The translations under genes were made by a program, and so were the position numbers. This document shows positions 9,075 through 16,664 of a stretch of 64,000 nucleotides of DNA, one piece after another. The notes beneath the pieces were generated by a model. It saw only the letters and a program-made list of their open reading frames with translations. It was not told the origin of the DNA and ran no database searches. Each line of letters starts with the position of its first letter. Position 1 is the first letter of the stretch. The stretch comes from Bacteroides uniformis (lineage in GTDB: Bacteria; Bacteroidota; Bacteroidia; Bacteroidales; Bacteroidaceae): the NCBI RefSeq assembly GCF_025147485.1, contig NZ_CP102263.1, forward strand, positions 633,501 to 697,500, in the 5' to 3' direction.

Positions 9075-10760
9075 ATGAAGAAATTATTTATATATGGGGT
9101 CACAGCGCTGGCGATGTTAACCGGTTGCAACGATTTGCTGGACAAATCCCCCTTGGATACCTTCACGAATACTCCGGCATACTGGAGCAACACCGATAAT
9201 TTGGATAATCAGTGCAATACTTTTTATAACAACTTTACCGGCTTTGGCAACGGAGCCAGTGGAGGATGGTTCTACTTCAAAACAATAAGCGATGACCAGG
9301 TAGATGCAGAAAGCCATAACTGGACTTACACTAACGTGGTCGCATCTTCCACAAACTGGTCAGCCCCTTTCACAGAAATCCGACGCGCCAACTATATCAT
9401 TGCCGGTGTACAGTCTTCCTCTCTTGATGAAGCAACAAAGGCCCACTATGAAGGTCTTGCACGCATGAACCGTGCGTGGGAATACTATCAGTTGGTCCGT
9501 ATGTACGGCGATGTTCAATGGATAGACAAAGTTATCGACCCAGCCGACAACGAAGCCCTCTACGGACCACGCACCGACCGGGATGAAGTGATGGACCATG
9601 TGCTGGCAGACATCAATTATGCGTGCGAACACATTACCGCAAACAGCAATCGGCAACGTTTCAGCACCGACATGGCATATGCCATGAAAGCAGACATCAC
9701 CTTATATGAAGGTACATACTGCAAATATCGCACTCAAGCAGAGAATGGCAAAGCCGCTGATGAGAGCCGCGCCAACAAATACTTGCAAGAATGTGTATCA
9801 GCCTGCGAATATCTTATGGCCAAAAACTACTCTCTAAGTAACAGTTACAAAGCCAACTATAATTCTGTCAGCCTGGCAAGCAATCCGGAAATGATTTTCT
9901 ACAAGCCTTATGCACAAAGTTCGTTAAGGCACTCCACCATTGACTACACAATCAATACAAGTGGTACGCACGGCATTTCAAAGGACGCATTCGACAGTTT
10001 CCTTTTCCTTGATGGAAAACCGTTGGCAACAACCTCGAAAAACAAGGACGATGCAGCCGTATTGGATGCAGACAAAAATTACTCTATAAGAGAGGTTTTG
10101 GCCGTACGCGACAAGCGCCTGTCCGAAATTCTTGACCCGGTACTTTCTTTCAGAGGCCACGCCTACAGCCGTGCCGGTGTAGCAGCCTTCACCACATCGA
10201 CCGGTTATGGCATCGCCAAGTATGATAACCCCGAAGAATTGAGTGTTAGCGACCGAAACAACATCGGCTACCAATACACCGACTGCCCGCTCTATTGGAT
10301 TTCAGTTATTTATCTGAACTTTGCAGAAGCCAAAGCCGAAATGGGTTCTCTCACACAAGACGATCTCAACAACTCCATAAACAAGCTTCAGGCTCGTGCC
10401 GGCCTGCCGGCTATGACAACTACTCCAGATGCCGATCCTGCCAATAATATGGGAGTAAGCAATCTGATTTGGGAGATACGCCGCTGTCGCCGTTGCGAAC
10501 TGATTATGGATAACTGGTACCGATATTGGGATTTAATCCGTTGGCACCAGCTCGACAAATTGGATTCAACCAAGTACCCGAACACCATGTTGGGCGCCAA
10601 CGTAAGCAATGTGCCTGACTGTGAAGAAGCGACCAAGAACGGATATATAGATGCCTCCGATGCACAAATCCGTACTTATGAAGCCAAACATTATTTCTAC
10701 CCGATTCCAACTACACAGTTGACCCTGAATAAAAACATGAAGCAGAATCCGGGTTGGTAA
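9075..10760 (+). CDS. SusD/RagB-like outer-membrane lipoprotein
   Basis: This 561-aa lipoprotein begins MKKLFIYGVTALAMLTGCND with the lipid-anchor cysteine at residue 18, and continues LLDKSPLDTF as SusD proteins do. The N-terminal TPR-like region includes ANYIIAG and RMNRAWEYYQLVRMYGDVQW. The C-terminus has the SusD signature WEIRRCRRCELIMDNWYRYWDLIRW-type helix (near residues 475-500) and ends in PIPTTQLTLNKNMKQNPGW. It should bind the glycan at the cell surface for the SusC just upstream. The pair is followed by a terminator hairpin, so the two genes probably form one unit. Confidence 0.95.
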   Translation: MKKLFIYGVTALAMLTGCNDLLDKSPLDTFTNTPAYWSNTDNLDNQCNTFYNNFTGFGNGASGGWFYFKTISDDQVDAESHNWTYTNVVASSTNWSAPFTEIRRANYIIAGVQSSSLDEATKAHYEGLARMNRAWEYYQLVRMYGDVQWIDKVIDPADNEALYGPRTDRDEVMDHVLADINYACEHITANSNRQRFSTDMAYAMKADITLYEGTYCKYRTQAENGKAADESRANKYLQECVSACEYLMAKNYSLSNSYKANYNSVSLASNPEMIFYKPYAQSSLRHSTIDYTINTSGTHGISKDAFDSFLFLDGKPLATTSKNKDDAAVLDADKNYSIREVLAVRDKRLSEILDPVLSFRGHAYSRAGVAAFTTSTGYGIAKYDNPEELSVSDRNNIGYQYTDCPLYWISVIYLNFAEAKAEMGSLTQDDLNNSINKLQARAGLPAMTTTPDADPANNMGVSNLIWEIRRCRRCELIMDNWYRYWDLIRWHQLDKLDSTKYPNTMLGANVSNVPDCEEATKNGYIDASDAQIRTYEAKHYFYPIPTTQLTLNKNMKQNPGW

Positions 10761-10806
10761 TCAACTAAAAACAGCATATCGCGCTGTACCTCGTTTGGAT
10801 TTAATT

Positions 10807-10860
10807 AAAGCGTTCATACATTCCATGTATCTAAATACAAATGTATGGACGCTTTTGTTA
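10807..10860 (+). terminator. Terminator after the second susC/susD pair
   Basis: Arms 10807-10822 (AAAGCGTTCATACATT) and 10840-10855 pair over 16 bp with one G-T mismatch around a 17-nt loop and run into TTTTGTTATT. It sits 47 bp after the susD stop. Confidence 0.8.
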
Positions 10861-10968
10861 TTCCCTTTAAAAGGTGTATAGAAACACGAATAGCACCTTC
10901 TAAAAGGAACCATAAATCAATATCATATACTTTCCCTTCGTTCATAACATACTAACAAGAAACATATC

Positions 10969-12522
10969 ATGAAAAAGAAGAACATATTTTTCGTACTACT
11001 AATCTGCTTCATCAATAGTAGTTGCAACAAAGAAGAACAAACAGACGAGTTACAAGATAAGGATTTCTATTCTGATGTCACAACACGTGCTTCCTACATA
11101 AGCGGTACTATTACGGGCGAAATGAACCCCTATGTTAGTGATGGTTACTACACTTATGATTTAAGTATTCCTATACAAAAACAATCTGTAGGTATAAGAA
11201 TTTCAGCAGTCGGTGGAGAAGCACGATTCAAAACAAACTACCAAGAACGATTCGAGAGTACATGGGTAACCCAAATTCCAGCAGGAAAAAACCATTTTCC
11301 AATAAATGTATTATGGACTAAAGCAGGTAGTAATTCTACCCTGATGGTACGTCCTGAAAAAAGTACAATCGAACTTACCGCAGATCTAAGAAACATCAAT
11401 GTCAAAATGAAACCTATGCCAATCAATGCCCCTTCAACATTTGAATTGGGAGATACGATAACACTTTGGTGCAATTATTCCATAAACAAAGATACGGGCA
11501 TAAAGTGGACTTACGATAAAAATCTATTCGCTGAAGTCTCTCAAAGTGCATCTGTCACACAAAGTAGATTCCAAATAAATTTGAAATCAAAGCAAGCCTT
11601 CAAGAACAGCGATGTCGGAGTAGAAGTCCATGATTTCTACATAAATTCTATCGGAGCAAAAGAGTATTTCATGGCTCGGAAAAGCAATATCAGTTTTCCC
11701 AATATGGGTCCTCAAATAGATGGCTACAGAAATATTGAACAATATAAAGAATACATATATTCCATCAATGACAGCAAGGCACATACATTTTATTGGACCG
11801 GGAAGAATATTAAGATAGTAAGTGGTCAGAACAGCTCTACGGTAACAATCGTACCGACACAACCCGGTAACGCAAGTGTCAAAGTGAGCTACAAATATAA
11901 AAATCAAACCGATAATTTTACCAATGAGCTACCTTTGAGTGTATCTAAGACATCAATGCAACTGATTGGCCCTGACGTAATCTGTGACAACGGGACATTC
12001 AGTATCAAGAATTTTCCCACAAAAGCAACAGTGGATTGGATTGTTGGCAACGATTTATATTCGCAATTAAATCAGGCATCACCTGCTATCACCCTGAATA
12101 ATTTAGGGACACCCGGAGGCAGTTCCATTTATACGACCTTAACCGCAATAGTACACACAAAGGAATACACTGTTCAGTTTTCCAAACCAATTACTTTCAA
12201 TGTATCAGGAATACAAGAAAATGACCATGACATTATATATGGCTATCTGTCACAAAGCGGAGGTGAATGCGGATTGAATCCTATTCCTGAAGGTGCGCAT
12301 GATTTTCATTGGAGTGTTGACTGCGATTGGGAGGTAGACATGCAAGGATATTATTTCACTACTTTCAGCAGTCGGAACAGTCATGAAATTGAACGAGTTT
12401 GCGTAACGGTTGATTTCATAAATGCATGTGGAACCAGAACATACATATATAACTATTTCGACATCGGCTCAACAAATTCAGGAACTTATTCCACACCTAA
12501 AAACAGCCTTTCTCCAAAATAG
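10969..12522 (+). CDS. Unrecognised lipoprotein with Ig/PKD-like repeats
   Basis: This 517-aa protein is of unknown function. It has a lipoprotein signal (MKKKNIFFVLLICFINSSCN, Cys at residue 19), an acidic linker (KEEQTDELQDKD), then beta-rich segments that look like several Ig or PKD-like modules: about 55-140, 150-240 (FELGDTITLWCNYSINKD), 245-325 (SSTVTIVPTQPGNASVKVSY) and 330-415. The C-terminal ~100 residues contain four cysteines (CGLNP, CDWEVD, VCVTVDF, CGTRTY). It is probably exported to the outer membrane. It follows the SusC/D pair but is separated by a terminator and about 200 bp, so co-transcription is doubtful. It could be a surface glycan-binding or adhesin-like protein; this is a guess from its architecture. 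Confidence 0.7.
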   Translation: MKKKNIFFVLLICFINSSCNKEEQTDELQDKDFYSDVTTRASYISGTITGEMNPYVSDGYYTYDLSIPIQKQSVGIRISAVGGEARFKTNYQERFESTWVTQIPAGKNHFPINVLWTKAGSNSTLMVRPEKSTIELTADLRNINVKMKPMPINAPSTFELGDTITLWCNYSINKDTGIKWTYDKNLFAEVSQSASVTQSRFQINLKSKQAFKNSDVGVEVHDFYINSIGAKEYFMARKSNISFPNMGPQIDGYRNIEQYKEYIYSINDSKAHTFYWTGKNIKIVSGQNSSTVTIVPTQPGNASVKVSYKYKNQTDNFTNELPLSVSKTSMQLIGPDVICDNGTFSIKNFPTKATVDWIVGNDLYSQLNQASPAITLNNLGTPGGSSIYTTLTAIVHTKEYTVQFSKPITFNVSGIQENDHDIIYGYLSQSGGECGLNPIPEGAHDFHWSVDCDWEVDMQGYYFTTFSSRNSHEIERVCVTVDFINACGTRTYIYNYFDIGSTNSGTYSTPKNSLSPK

Positions 12523-12612
12523 CCCCAGACAGCTTTCACGAAAAAGCCCCCATCCATTTGCTCGTTACACAAAAGAAGCTTATATTTGCTTACTTAAAAA
12601 CAGACAGCTATC

Positions 12613-12885
12613 ATGGTACAGCAAGACATACGATGGATACAGCGTTTTGAATATACCCACGAACTGGCCTGGAAAGTGATGAAGGACTATGCAGAATATC
12701 AGGGGTATACCGACATCCGCAGCTCCCGTGATGCCATACGCAAAGCCCTTGAAATGGGATTGATTGATGACAAGCAATGGACGGAGACTATAGAAGCCCG
12801 AAATCTGACATCGCACAATCATGACAACGATGTAGTCTCTGAAGAGAAAATGCAATCCTTGAATACACCATCCTTATTCGATTGA
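12613..12885 (+). CDS. Short HEPN-type nucleotidyltransferase-binding protein (HI0074-like, internally shortened)
   Basis: This 90-aa protein resembles the nucleotidyltransferase substrate-binding (HI0074/HepT-like HEPN) family, the usual partner of minimal nucleotidyltransferases. Recognisable pieces are DIRWIQRF at the N-terminus, FEYTHELAWKVMKDYAEYQG (residues 12-31), SSRDAIRKALEMGLI and RNLTSHNHD. From memory, family members are about 130-145 aa, with about 30 residues between RWxQRF and the QRFEYTxELAW helix, and an SHxY motif followed by a helix of about 30 residues. Here both connecting parts are missing and SHxY reads SHNH. An in-frame stop at 12595 excludes a longer N-terminus. It sits 3 bp before the nucleotidyltransferase gene. 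It may be a remnant or a reduced antitoxin/toxin. Confidence 0.75.
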   Translation: MVQQDIRWIQRFEYTHELAWKVMKDYAEYQGYTDIRSSRDAIRKALEMGLIDDKQWTETIEARNLTSHNHDNDVVSEEKMQSLNTPSLFD

Positions 12886-12888
12886 GCT

Positions 12889-13197
12889 ATGTACGGATTG
12901 ACCGACAATGAACTGGAAAAGCTATGCAATCTCTTCCGGAAACATGAAGAAATAGAGCAGGCTGTTTTGTACGGCTCACGAGCCAAAGGAAATTTCAAGC
13001 CTTTTTCCGACATAGACATCACGCTGATGGGAGACAGACTTACGTATAATACTTTAAGTAGCCTTTCCGATGAAATAGACGACCTGCTTTTGCCTTACAG
13101 CGTAGACCTTTCCATCTATGGCAAATTAAAGAATGCCGACCTTTTGGAACATATACACCGTATGGGAATACCCATATTCAGCCGCCCATCAAACTAA
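12889..13197 (+). CDS. Minimal nucleotidyltransferase (MNT, HI0073-like)
   Basis: This 102-aa single-domain pol-beta-type nucleotidyltransferase has VLYGSRAKGNFKPFSDIDIT (residues 26-45), which holds the GSxxxG loop and the two metal-binding aspartates, and VDLSIY (about 73-78), which supplies the third. All catalytic residues are therefore present. In MNT/HEPN toxin-antitoxin pairs the MNT protein acts as antitoxin by AMPylating the HEPN partner. The partner here is the upstream 90-aa gene, translated just ahead. Because that partner has lost sequence around its active motif, the pair may not work in the usual way. Confidence 0.85.
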   Translation: MYGLTDNELEKLCNLFRKHEEIEQAVLYGSRAKGNFKPFSDIDITLMGDRLTYNTLSSLSDEIDDLLLPYSVDLSIYGKLKNADLLEHIHRMGIPIFSRPSN

Positions 13198-13288
13198 ACT
13201 AAATTTCACACATCCACCCTCACCACCCTCACCTTTCGCACGCATCGCCCTATTCATCGGCATTCAAGAGGTGGGTGAGAGCAAATTT

Positions 13289-13318
13289 AAAAAGTGAGGG
13301 CAAAATTTGCCCTCACCA
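13289..13318 (-). terminator. Terminator of the HU-like gene
   Basis: At 13294-13316 GTGAGGGCAAA and TTTGCCCTCAC are perfect 11-bp arms around one base. On the minus strand the hairpin is followed by TTTTTAAATTT, a classical terminator 30 bp after the HU-like stop. A partial copy of one arm (GGTGAGAGCAAATTT) lies next to it at about 13273-13287. Confidence 0.85.
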
Positions 13319-13345
13319 CAAGATTTCTTCGTTCAAAGTTATAAG

Positions 13346-13969
13346 TCACTCATTCTTACCGTAATATCCTGAAACGGGTACATAAATCGGTTGCAGCATT
13401 GTTCCCTCATTCTTCAACTTTCCTTCGGTGCGCAGCCGACGGATATGCCGCATGGCAGTAGTACGCATCATGCCGCAAACGCTTTGAAAGTCATTCCGTG
13501 TCATAAAAGGGCGAGTGGCGAAATAGTTGGTCAGCCGACGGTCTATCTCTTTATCCGTCAGTTTAGCCGAATGCTCGTTTGCCTTCAAAGCCTTTGCCTT
13601 GATGGTACCAATTTCATTTTTCAGTTTTTGGTCGGCACGAAATTTCACACCCGCCATCTTCACCTTCGTCAACTTACGCTTGGTAGCAGCCACTACCGGT
13701 TCGATCGTGGTGAGCGACACGCGAAAGTAGCCGATGCCGTCGAGATGCACCTGCCTTCCTTCGGCAAGTTCCCTGCCCATGACGTGCGACACAGCATCAA
13801 GCACAGCCGTCACATCGGTTTCTGTCAATGAGCAACGTGCCTGGATGTCCCGCCGCAATTCATCGGTAGACCTGCTCCCATTTAGGCGGAGACGGGGATG
13901 AAGGATTTTATCTTCCGGAGATTTGTCGTACGAGTCCGGATTCTCGTACCAATCAAACAAAATAGCCAT
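13346..13969 (-). CDS. HU/IHF-family DNA-binding protein with C-terminal winged-helix region
   Basis: This 207-aa protein has an HU-like domain (about 1-125; ELRRDIQARCSLTETDVTAV and EGRQVHLDGIGYFRVSL are the recognisable HU segments) of the long Bacteroidetes HU-related type. It is followed by a helix-turn-helix-like tail (about 140-195; RPFMTRNDFQSVCGMMRTTA, IRRLRTEGKLKNEG). It should bind and bend DNA in the cytoplasm. It is divergently transcribed from the VirE-type gene at 14341, an arrangement often seen in Bacteroides genomes, and the 371-bp spacer full of hairpins may be its own binding region. Confidence 0.85.
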   Translation of the reverse strand: MAILFDWYENPDSYDKSPEDKILHPRLRLNGSRSTDELRRDIQARCSLTETDVTAVLDAVSHVMGRELAEGRQVHLDGIGYFRVSLTTIEPVVAATKRKLTKVKMAGVKFRADQKLKNEIGTIKAKALKANEHSAKLTDKEIDRRLTNYFATRPFMTRNDFQSVCGMMRTTAMRHIRRLRTEGKLKNEGTMLQPIYVPVSGYYGKNE

Positions 13970-14081
13970 AGTTCAAACTGCGTTAAAGGGTTACATTATA
14001 CGATAAAGCACTGCACGGAACACGTGCGAAGTACGTACGCAGTCTGTTGAAGTACCAAGGTTATATCACAGCCCAGCCCGT

Positions 14082-14157
14082 GAGCAGAACCGTTCACTGT
14101 AGTGAGCTGCTCCGTTCACTAATATGAACAAGAAAGACCACTTTAGTGGACTGTTCA
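14082..14157. repeat. Cluster of nested short inverted repeats
   Basis: GAGCAG (14082-14087) pairs with CTGCTC (14107-14112) and encloses CACT-GT-AGTG. GTTCA/TGAAC arms follow at 14114-14129. TGAACA (14125-14130) pairs with TGTTCA (14152-14157) and encloses the near-palindrome CCACTTTAGTGG. The word GTTCACT occurs twice. This could be a protein-binding array or a replication-type site; neither is proven. Confidence 0.6.
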
Positions 14158-14283
14158 TAAACTCTGGTGTAAAAGTAGACAAAACTATGGGGATAAGCAA
14201 AGAAACGAACACCTTTTATAAAAGAAACATATAGACATTCCACCCCAAAAAAGAAGCCAATCGGAAAATAATCCTTGAAAAGC

Positions 14284-14313
14284 TTGTATCCACCCCTTTC
14301 CCGGCGTATCTTT
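14284..14313 (+). promoter_or_regulatory. Candidate promoter of the VirE-type gene
   Basis: TATCTTTA (14306-14313) differs from the Bacteroides -7 consensus TAnnTTTG only in its last base, and a TTG (14284-14286) lies 19 bp before it. The start codon at 14341 is 28 bp downstream. Confidence 0.5.
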
Positions 14314-14340
14314 ACAAGAATATTACATACACGATAAAGA

Positions 14341-16434
14341 ATGAAAATCACACTGATCAGAGAGGAACGCGAAAGCGGAAAAGAGGCCGTCAGCACACAA
14401 GAAACGGACATGTTGATGGAAAAGCTGAAAACCGAGAACAAGACCGGATACATTACGGAGCTGCGTAGCATCATCCCGCATTTGAAAGGGACCAACGCCC
14501 GATATGAGCATATCGACAGACTGCCGCGTCTCTATCCCGCCGTAGAAATGACCCGCACCAAAGCAGGAGAACACCGGATAAAGACTTACAACGGGCTGGT
14601 ACTACTGGAAGTAAACAACCTGGCCGGGGTGGCCGAAGCCGAACTGGTGAAACAACAAGCCGCCCTGCTGCCGCAAACCTTTGCCGCCTTCTGTGGCTCC
14701 AGCGGACGAAGCGCCAAAATATGGGTACGCTTCACCCTGCCCGACGGAGGGCTTCCAAAGAATGAAGACGATATCGCCTTATTCCACGCCCACGCCTACC
14801 GCCTGGCAGTGAAGTGCTACCAACCCCTTCTCCCTTTCCCCATCACCCTCCGGGCTCCTTCACTCCTACAAAGCTGCCGGATGACCGTGGACGAACAGCC
14901 CTATTATAGCCCCACTGCCGTGGCCTTCTGCCTGGAACAGCCCTGCGCCCTGCCCTCGGAAGACAACTACCGCCAACGGAAACAGCAGGAAAGCAATCCG
15001 TTGCTGAGAATGACTCCCGGCTACGAAGTGGCGGACACATGCAACCTGCTCTTCGAGGCTGCCCTCGACCGCGCCTTCCGCGATTTGGACAACTGGCGAC
15101 GGGGCGACGACCTGCGCCCGCTGCTGTCCCGCCTTGCCGAACATTGCTTCAAAGCCGGCATTCCTGAAGAAGAAGCGGTGCGCCAGACACTGATGCACTA
15201 CTACCGGGAGGCAGACGAACCCCTTGTACGCCTGACGCTGCATAACCTTTACGGGGAATTGAAAGGCTTCGGCACCCGCAGCAGCCTGAACAAAGACCAG
15301 GAAACTGCTTTCCGGCTGGAGGAGTTCATGAAACGCCGCTACGAATTCCGCTACAACACCGTGCTTGGCGACTTGGAATACCGGCAGCGCGACTCCATCC
15401 ACTTCTACTTCCAGCCTGCCGACCAGCGCGTACGCAGCAGCATCGCCATGAAGGTACTGAAAGAGGGAGTACGTGTGTGGGACCGCGACATCACCCGCTT
15501 CCTGTCTTCGGACTACGTGCCGCTATACAACCCCATCGAAGAATATCTCTATAACACCGGACGCTGGGACGGCAAAGACCGCATCCGCGCATTGGCCGAC
15601 CTCGTGCCCTGCCACAATCCCCACTGGAGGGAACTGTTCTACCGGTGGTTTCTTGGCATGGTGGCACATTGGCGGGGAATCGACAAACAGCACGGCAACA
15701 ACACCTCGCCCCTGCTCGTAGGTCCGCAAGGTTACCGCAAAAGTACTTTCTGCCGCATCCTATTGCCACCGGAGCTGCGTTTCGGCTACACCGACAGTAT
15801 CGACTTCAAGAGCAAGCAGGAAGCGGAGCGCAGCCTTGGCCGCTTTTTTCTGATTAACATCGACGAATTCGACCAGATAAACGCCAATCAGCAAGGCTTC
15901 TTGAAGCACCTCCTGCAAAAACCGGTTGCCAACCTGCGAAAGCCCTACGGTAGTACTATTCAAGAAATGCGCCGCTATGCCTCCTTCATCGGGACCAGCA
16001 ATCTGAAAGACCTGCTGACCGACCCGTCGGGAAGCCGCCGTTTCATTTGCATCGAAGTGACCGGCCCTATCCAGACAAACGTCACTATCAATTATCGCCA
16101 GCTCTATGCCCAAGCCATGCACGACATCATGAAGGGTGAACGCTACTGGCTGGACGACACTGACGAAGCAATCGTAAAGGAGTACAACCGGGAATTCGAG
16201 CGGGCAGACCCATTGGAAGAACTTTTCCTTTGCCATTTCCGTGGCGCGGAGGAGAGCGAAGAAGGCGAATGGCTCACAGCCATGCAGATTTTCAACGACC
16301 TGCAACAGAAAACGAGGGATAAGTTGGCCATCAACCGGATAGCAGCTTTCGGGCGCACGCTCCGCAAGCTGGACATCCTCAACAAGAAATCGAACCGGGG
16401 AACACTTTATCATCTGGTAAGAATAGAAGAATGA
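14341..16434 (+). CDS. VirE-type primase/helicase-like protein with BT4734-like N-terminal domain
   Basis: This is a 697-aa cytoplasmic protein. Its N-terminal part (about 35-190; PRLYPAVEMTRTKAGEHRIK, LVLLEVNNL, FCGSSGRSAKIWVRF) matches the BT4734-like primase-related domain. The central part matches the virulence-associated E (VapE-like) P-loop ATPase: Walker A GPQGYRKST (about 461-469), Walker B FFLINIDEFDQ (about 502-512), and FIGTSNLKDLLTDPSGSRRF (about 544-563). A winged-helix-like end (NRIAAFGRTLRKLDILNKKS) follows. Such proteins occur in prophages and Bacteroides mobile regions and are thought to act in replication. The gene is clearly richer in GC than its neighbours, which suggests transfer. 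It ends in a terminator using the same word as that of the divergent HU-like gene. Confidence 0.9.
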   Translation: MKITLIREERESGKEAVSTQETDMLMEKLKTENKTGYITELRSIIPHLKGTNARYEHIDRLPRLYPAVEMTRTKAGEHRIKTYNGLVLLEVNNLAGVAEAELVKQQAALLPQTFAAFCGSSGRSAKIWVRFTLPDGGLPKNEDDIALFHAHAYRLAVKCYQPLLPFPITLRAPSLLQSCRMTVDEQPYYSPTAVAFCLEQPCALPSEDNYRQRKQQESNPLLRMTPGYEVADTCNLLFEAALDRAFRDLDNWRRGDDLRPLLSRLAEHCFKAGIPEEEAVRQTLMHYYREADEPLVRLTLHNLYGELKGFGTRSSLNKDQETAFRLEEFMKRRYEFRYNTVLGDLEYRQRDSIHFYFQPADQRVRSSIAMKVLKEGVRVWDRDITRFLSSDYVPLYNPIEEYLYNTGRWDGKDRIRALADLVPCHNPHWRELFYRWFLGMVAHWRGIDKQHGNNTSPLLVGPQGYRKSTFCRILLPPELRFGYTDSIDFKSKQEAERSLGRFFLINIDEFDQINANQQGFLKHLLQKPVANLRKPYGSTIQEMRRYASFIGTSNLKDLLTDPSGSRRFICIEVTGPIQTNVTINYRQLYAQAMHDIMKGERYWLDDTDEAIVKEYNREFERADPLEELFLCHFRGAEESEEGEWLTAMQIFNDLQQKTRDKLAINRIAAFGRTLRKLDILNKKSNRGTLYHLVRIEE

Positions 16435-16460
16435 ACCGGCACTCCCACCGATTGTACCAA

Positions 16461-16494
16461 AGTGAGGGCAAACTTGGCCCTCACTCTTTTTATA
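16461..16494 (+). terminator. Terminator of the VirE-type gene
   Basis: AGTGAGGGC (16461-16469) and GCCCTCACT (16477-16485) flank AAACTTG and are followed by CTTTTTAT. It lies 27 bp after the stop and repeats the GTGAGGGCAAA word of the HU-like terminator at 13294. Confidence 0.85.
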
Positions 16495-16604
16495 AAAAGT
16501 ATTTCCGTAGGCAGCTGATGCAGTTCAACCATTATTTAATAAGGTGAACAGTTGACTATTTGCAAATTATGATTGATAATACTAAAAATACCCAAATAAG
16601 TGTT

Positions 16605-16632
16605 TTTGATATTAAAATAAAACGTATCTTTG
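16605..16632 (+). promoter_or_regulatory. Promoter of the peptidoglycan salvage cluster
   Basis: TATCTTTG (16625-16632) fits the Bacteroides -7 consensus exactly and TTTG (16605-16608) is a -33 element 16 bp upstream. Transcription would start near 16639, which supports the start codon at 16665 over an in-frame ATG at 16560. Confidence 0.75.
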
Positions 16633-16664
16633 TTGCAAACAACGTCCTCCTTAATAATACTATT

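Larger units (their letters stand above)
13970..14340. promoter_or_regulatory. Divergent control region between the HU-like and VirE-type genes
   Basis: This 371-bp spacer contains no convincing gene. It holds a block of nested inverted repeats (14082-14157, listed separately) and a promoter-like sequence before the VirE gene. No clear -7 box was found on the HU-like side. Confidence 0.55.

Noticed and set aside
12613..12885. Frameshifted pseudogene
   Set aside because: The frame is open, the ends match the family, and the missing parts are in-frame deletions, so a shortened protein is likelier than a frameshift.
13198..13345. CCACCCTCA direct repeats near 13214-13233 as iterons
   Set aside because: Only two short copies, next to a terminator, with no replication gene on this side.
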